Assembly: GCA_003612395.1 (NCBI GenBank)
Contig: RAYQ01000011.1
Location: forward strand, 1 to 64,000
Direction: 5' to 3'
Source: Parablautia intestinalis
GTDB taxonomy: Bacteria > Bacillota > Clostridia > Lachnospirales > Lachnospiraceae
Length of the DNA: 64,000 nt
Positions 61,294-64,000 of the stretch are shown in pieces. The notes under the pieces were generated by a model. The model was given only the letters and a program-made list of their open reading frames with translations. It was not told the origin of the DNA and did no database searches. A program made the position numbers and the translations under genes. Numbering within the stretch: position 1 is the first letter of the stretch; each line of letters opens with the position of its first letter.

Positions 61294-62634
61294 ATGTACT
61301 TGAAGCTGTCAATCCGTAATGCCAGGCGGTCCTTTATAGATTATCTTTTATATGTTGCTGCCATGACCGTCCTTTTGGCGATTATAGAGATATCTAATTG
61401 TATAGCCATTATAGGAGAATTAGCAGGATTTCAAGTAATATTTCTGCCATTGTTAATAGCCGCCATTCAAATAGCTTTAGTCGGATATATAGACTTTTTT
61501 CTGCTAAAGCAGCGAGCAAAAGAATTTGCAAGCTATTTGTTGTTGGGTATGGAAAAAAAGAGATTAACCCGGCTGTTTCTGTGGGAAGTCCTGTTGATTG
61601 GCTTTTGCTGCTATATAGTAGGAACAACAATAGGTTTTTCCATATATGAATTATGGTATTTCCGCGATTCGATGCATGGAATTAAACATTGCGGATTCCT
61701 TTATGGTAGAAGTATGTTTTATACATTGCTGTTTTTTGGTCTTATTGAAACAGTGTGTTCTTTCCGGCTGAAGGGACGCTTGAATAAACTGCAAATAAGG
61801 GAGCTGATGCATGAAAGAAATAGCAATCAAGGCATAAAAAATATAGGCAGCTATAAAAAGTGGGGCGTTATCTTCTTTTTATGTTTTGTGTGTTTCATTG
61901 GCTGCGTTTGTGGTATTGTTTTTTTGCCGGAAGTTTATATTGTTTATCCCGTATCTGTTGTAGCAATACCATTATTGGTATCTGTCTTTGCCTTTTACAA
62001 ATGGGTGTTTGGTTATTTATATGCGTACAGGCGAATGAACCCTGTTAGGATATATCAGAAAGACAGACTGTATATTGCGGCAAATATGACATCAAATTTC
62101 AAAACGGCTGCTACGGTTAATGCTGTTTTTTGCATATGCTTTTTATTTTCCGGGTGTTCTTTTGTAACCGGAATGCTGATTCTGCAGCCGGAATTTCAGC
62201 TTTTTGATACGGCTATGCGGCAGTGGATGGGAACTTCACAAATAAGTATCTGCATCGTGCTTTTGGTTATTTATTTTTCGATATTATCTTTGCAGCAGAT
62301 TATAGAAGTCAGGCAAAGCTCAAAAAGCAATCAGATCATGTGCTGTATGGGAAAAAGCAATAAGCAGATAGAAAAACTTGTGAATAAGCAGATAGCGATA
62401 AAGCTGCTCTCACCAATAATAATGGCTTTATTGGTTATTTTATTCTGCATACCGTTATTGAATGGAAAAATGAACTTGATTTTGCCAGTTTCTTTGAATA
62501 ATATTCTGCTCGAATTAGCTGGTGAGTTTGGGGCGTGTATTGTAGTATTTTATATTTGCTATTTTGGAATTATTTGTGTTATGAGCAAACGGTATATGAA
62601 TACCTCCGCTATATGCGCTGGTCTGCCATTTTGA
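61294..62634 (+). CDS. Short BceB-like permease
   Basis: Protein of 446 residues with about ten helices; motifs YLKLSIRNARRSFIDYLLYV at the start and FFLLKQRAKEFASYLLLGME, as in BceB (compare the permease at 2720). The large extracytoplasmic domain of BceB (about 200 residues) is missing: only a short outside part lies before helix 8. Start immediately after the stop of the HTH-ATPase gene. Either a minimal family variant or a permease shortened by internal deletion; the helices look intact. Confidence 0.8.
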   Translation: MYLKLSIRNARRSFIDYLLYVAAMTVLLAIIEISNCIAIIGELAGFQVIFLPLLIAAIQIALVGYIDFFLLKQRAKEFASYLLLGMEKKRLTRLFLWEVLLIGFCCYIVGTTIGFSIYELWYFRDSMHGIKHCGFLYGRSMFYTLLFFGLIETVCSFRLKGRLNKLQIRELMHERNSNQGIKNIGSYKKWGVIFFLCFVCFIGCVCGIVFLPEVYIVYPVSVVAIPLLVSVFAFYKWVFGYLYAYRRMNPVRIYQKDRLYIAANMTSNFKTAATVNAVFCICFLFSGCSFVTGMLILQPEFQLFDTAMRQWMGTSQISICIVLLVIYFSILSLQQIIEVRQSSKSNQIMCCMGKSNKQIEKLVNKQIAIKLLSPIIMALLVILFCIPLLNGKMNLILPVSLNNILLELAGEFGACIVVFYICYFGIICVMSKRYMNTSAICAGLPF

Positions 62635-62650
62635 TAGGGACAGCCGGGAT

Positions 62651-63485
62651 ATGCTGACACGGCGGTTTGCGTTTGAGCAGATAGCTGCAGATAATCTGGA
62701 TTTTTCGGTACAGTATGATGCGGAAGATGAATTAGGGACGCTTTGTAAGTCTTTTGAACGGATGAAGAATGAATTGCTGAATAATTATAAGAGGATATGG
62801 CGAATGACGGAAGAACGCAGAAAGCTCAATGCAGCCTTTGCACATGACTTGCGTATACCGCTTACGGTTTTGCAGGGATATACAGATTTTTTGGAAGAGT
62901 ATATCCCATTTCCTGAAAAAGAAGATATAAAATTGCTGGAAACGAACCACATGATGGCATATTATATTAAGCGTTTGGAAGATTATGTCAAAGTTATGAA
63001 CAAAATCCCCAAATTAGAGGATACACCAGTCAAAATACAGACTGTTCCAATAGACAGTTTTATGAAAATGTTGGATGACAACATAAAATTGACAGCTAAG
63101 GAATATGGGAAAGATATTTCAGTTATAAATGAAGCTGATCTACAGGAGGTTAGGGGGGTATTTCGTTGATTTTCAGGGTGTTGGAAAATGTTATGAGAAA
63201 TGCCTGCCGATATTCTGAAAACAAAATTTTTGTGCGTCTGTATGAGCAGAATCATTTACTTTCTTTTGAAATGATAGATGATGGAGCAGGGTTTAGTCTG
63301 GAAGCTCTGGAGCGGGCGCTAACCCCCTTTTACACTTCGGGGCAATCCGAATCCCCACATTTTGGTCTTGGTTTGAATATCTGTAAAATGCTATGTGAAA
63401 AACATGGAGGCAGCATTTCAATCGGTAACACTCCGGATTCAGGTGCCAGAGTACAATTTTCATTTTTATTGGAAAAGTCATGGGC
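62651..63485 (+). pseudogene. Sensor histidine kinase, truncated and frameshifted
   Basis: The frame starts inside the HAMP domain (LDFSVQYDAEDELGTLCKSF), so the membrane part is missing, continues with FAHDLRIPLTVLQGYTDFLE (phosphoacceptor His) to NEADLQEV, then shifts. The second frame (63166-63485) has FRVLENVMRNACRYSENKIF, DDGAGF and HFGLGLNICKMLCEKHGGSI. It resembles the intact kinase at 8797. No response regulator is present nearby. The downstream boundary is near 63485. Confidence 0.85.
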
Positions 63486-63760
63486 AAACAGTCAAATTCC
63501 AGACCATACAGGATATTTTAACCGTGAAGGAATGAACGCAAGGCTTGAGGCTAGCGGGTTTGAATGTGTGGATTTCCAGCTTGTCAACCCATTTACCAAT
63601 TATTATGAAAAACCTGAAACCGGCACATAAGACAGCCGTGTGTCTGGAAAACCTGTTCCATGATATTTCCATGGAGCGTACTGTGGAAATCTACCGTATG
63701 CTGGGTGATATGGGATTCGGAAGGAAAATCGTAGGGATTTTTAAAAAATCAGTTACATAG
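63486..63760 (+). pseudogene. Unrecognised C-terminal fragments after the broken kinase
   Basis: After the kinase G2 region the same frame continues with the unrelated piece MNARLEASGFECVDFQLVNP then FTNYYEKPETGT, and an overlapping frame reads FHDISMERTVEIYRMLGDMG and FGRKIVGIFKKSVT. These look like parts of one foreign protein split by a frameshift. The family is not recognised. Confidence 0.35.
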
Positions 63761-63791
63761 GCAGAACGAAAAGAAAATCATATTTTTATGC

Positions 63792-63840
63792 GCAGGTCCA
63801 TGCAGGGGAAGTGTGCCGCTAACGCACCGCATGGGCCTGC
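63792..63840. terminator. Possible terminator hairpin
   Basis: GCAGGTCCATGC and GCATGGGCCTGC form a strong stem; the following T-run is short (TTT), so termination efficiency is uncertain. Confidence 0.5.
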
Positions 63841-63909
63841 TTTGCGCTATTCGAAAAAAATAAGGGATTCCAATAACCATGTTGTGTTATACTATATAAA
63901 ATAGATTGG

Positions 63910-64000
63910 ATGGTGCAGGCAGTGAACGGAAGAATTTATGAATATGAGTCCCTGATCTATGAAGCAGGGGAGACAGGCGGCGCTTATGTGATTTTCCCTT
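63910..64000 (+). CDS. DUF1905-like protein, 5' part only
   Basis: The frame from the ATG at 63910 reads MVQAVNGRIYEYESLIYEAG then ETGGAYVIFP and is cut by the window end. The pattern IYEYES...GGAYVIFP is the start of DUF1905, a small beta domain of unknown function. A promoter-like TATACTATATAAAAT lies about 20 bp before. GTG at 63922 is an alternative start. Confidence 0.6.
   Translation, partial: MVQAVNGRIYEYESLIYEAGETGGAYVIFP

Overview
The window looks like a chromosomal or integrated accessory region of a low-to-mid GC Firmicute, most likely a gut clostridium of the Lachnospiraceae type. The signs are Gram-positive style ribosome binding sites (AGGAGG), a perfect CIRCE element ahead of groES, many Bce-type two-component/ABC modules, BlaI/M56 pairs, a cysteine-rich KTR protein, a DUF6033-like protein and IS21/IS3/IS4/serine recombinase debris. 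No rRNA, tRNA or CRISPR array was seen. The genus is an inference.

Layout. 0.1-4.9 kb: a complete BceRS-BceAB-like module with an extra 44-residue membrane peptide. 4.9-8.0 kb: a scrap yard (phosphoesterase tail, BlaI with a truncated M56 protease, DUF6033-like protein, transposition ATPase fragment, broken zinc-ribbon protein). 8.1-10.1 kb: a response regulator/histidine kinase pair. 10.1-15.4 kb: AT-rich cargo (GNAT, membrane protein, DJ-1/PfpI) and a reverse-strand TetR-DUF4177-ABC module. 15.5-22.2 kb: an operon of two lipoproteins, an ABC ATPase and two permeases, the last one fused to a lipobox and a propeller-like domain. 22.4-25.4 kb: transposon remnants around an XRE-type membrane regulator. 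25.8-30.6 kb: a second Bce-like module whose ATPase has an internal deletion. 31.4-45.6 kb: a large divergent stress or efflux region (two-component system with nitroreductase, flavodoxin and acyltransferase-like genes on the minus strand; phosphoesterase, flavodoxin-like, DUF4405, TauE, a fused MacB-like ABC protein, a heterodimeric ABC exporter and a sirtuin-like protein on the plus strand). 45.8-49.6 kb: an HTH-RR-ABC-HK module with a nonsense codon in the kinase. 49.6-52.2 kb: an IS3 remnant, a LysR gene, CIRCE-groES and a groEL-marR chimeric pseudogene. 52.2-58.1 kb: a MATE, cytidylate-kinase-like and heterodimeric ABC exporter operon. 58.4-59.7 kb: a broken M56 gene. 60.1-63.5 kb: an HTH domain fused to a BceA-like ATPase, a short permease and a broken kinase. 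63.9-64.0 kb: the start of a DUF1905-like gene.

How it works together. The theme is envelope stress and antimicrobial-peptide or drug sensing and efflux. At least three two-component systems can be tied to target operons by sequence alone, because nearly the same direct repeats (11-bp period, with a -10 box 15 nt after the start of the last repeat) occur in the regulator promoter or next to it and again before an ABC operon: TTGACC/TTGACT boxes at 8.1 and 15.5 kb, TTGAGGTT boxes at 35.2 and 38.4 kb, and AGGACAT/GCAACAT boxes at 25.8 and 27.6 kb. A fourth system has TCTTTAC repeats at 46.7 kb. The most unusual protein is the single polypeptide at 60.2 kb carrying an XRE-type DNA-binding domain followed by a complete ABC ATPase. 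It looks like a one-protein sensor/regulator/transporter subunit next to its permease.
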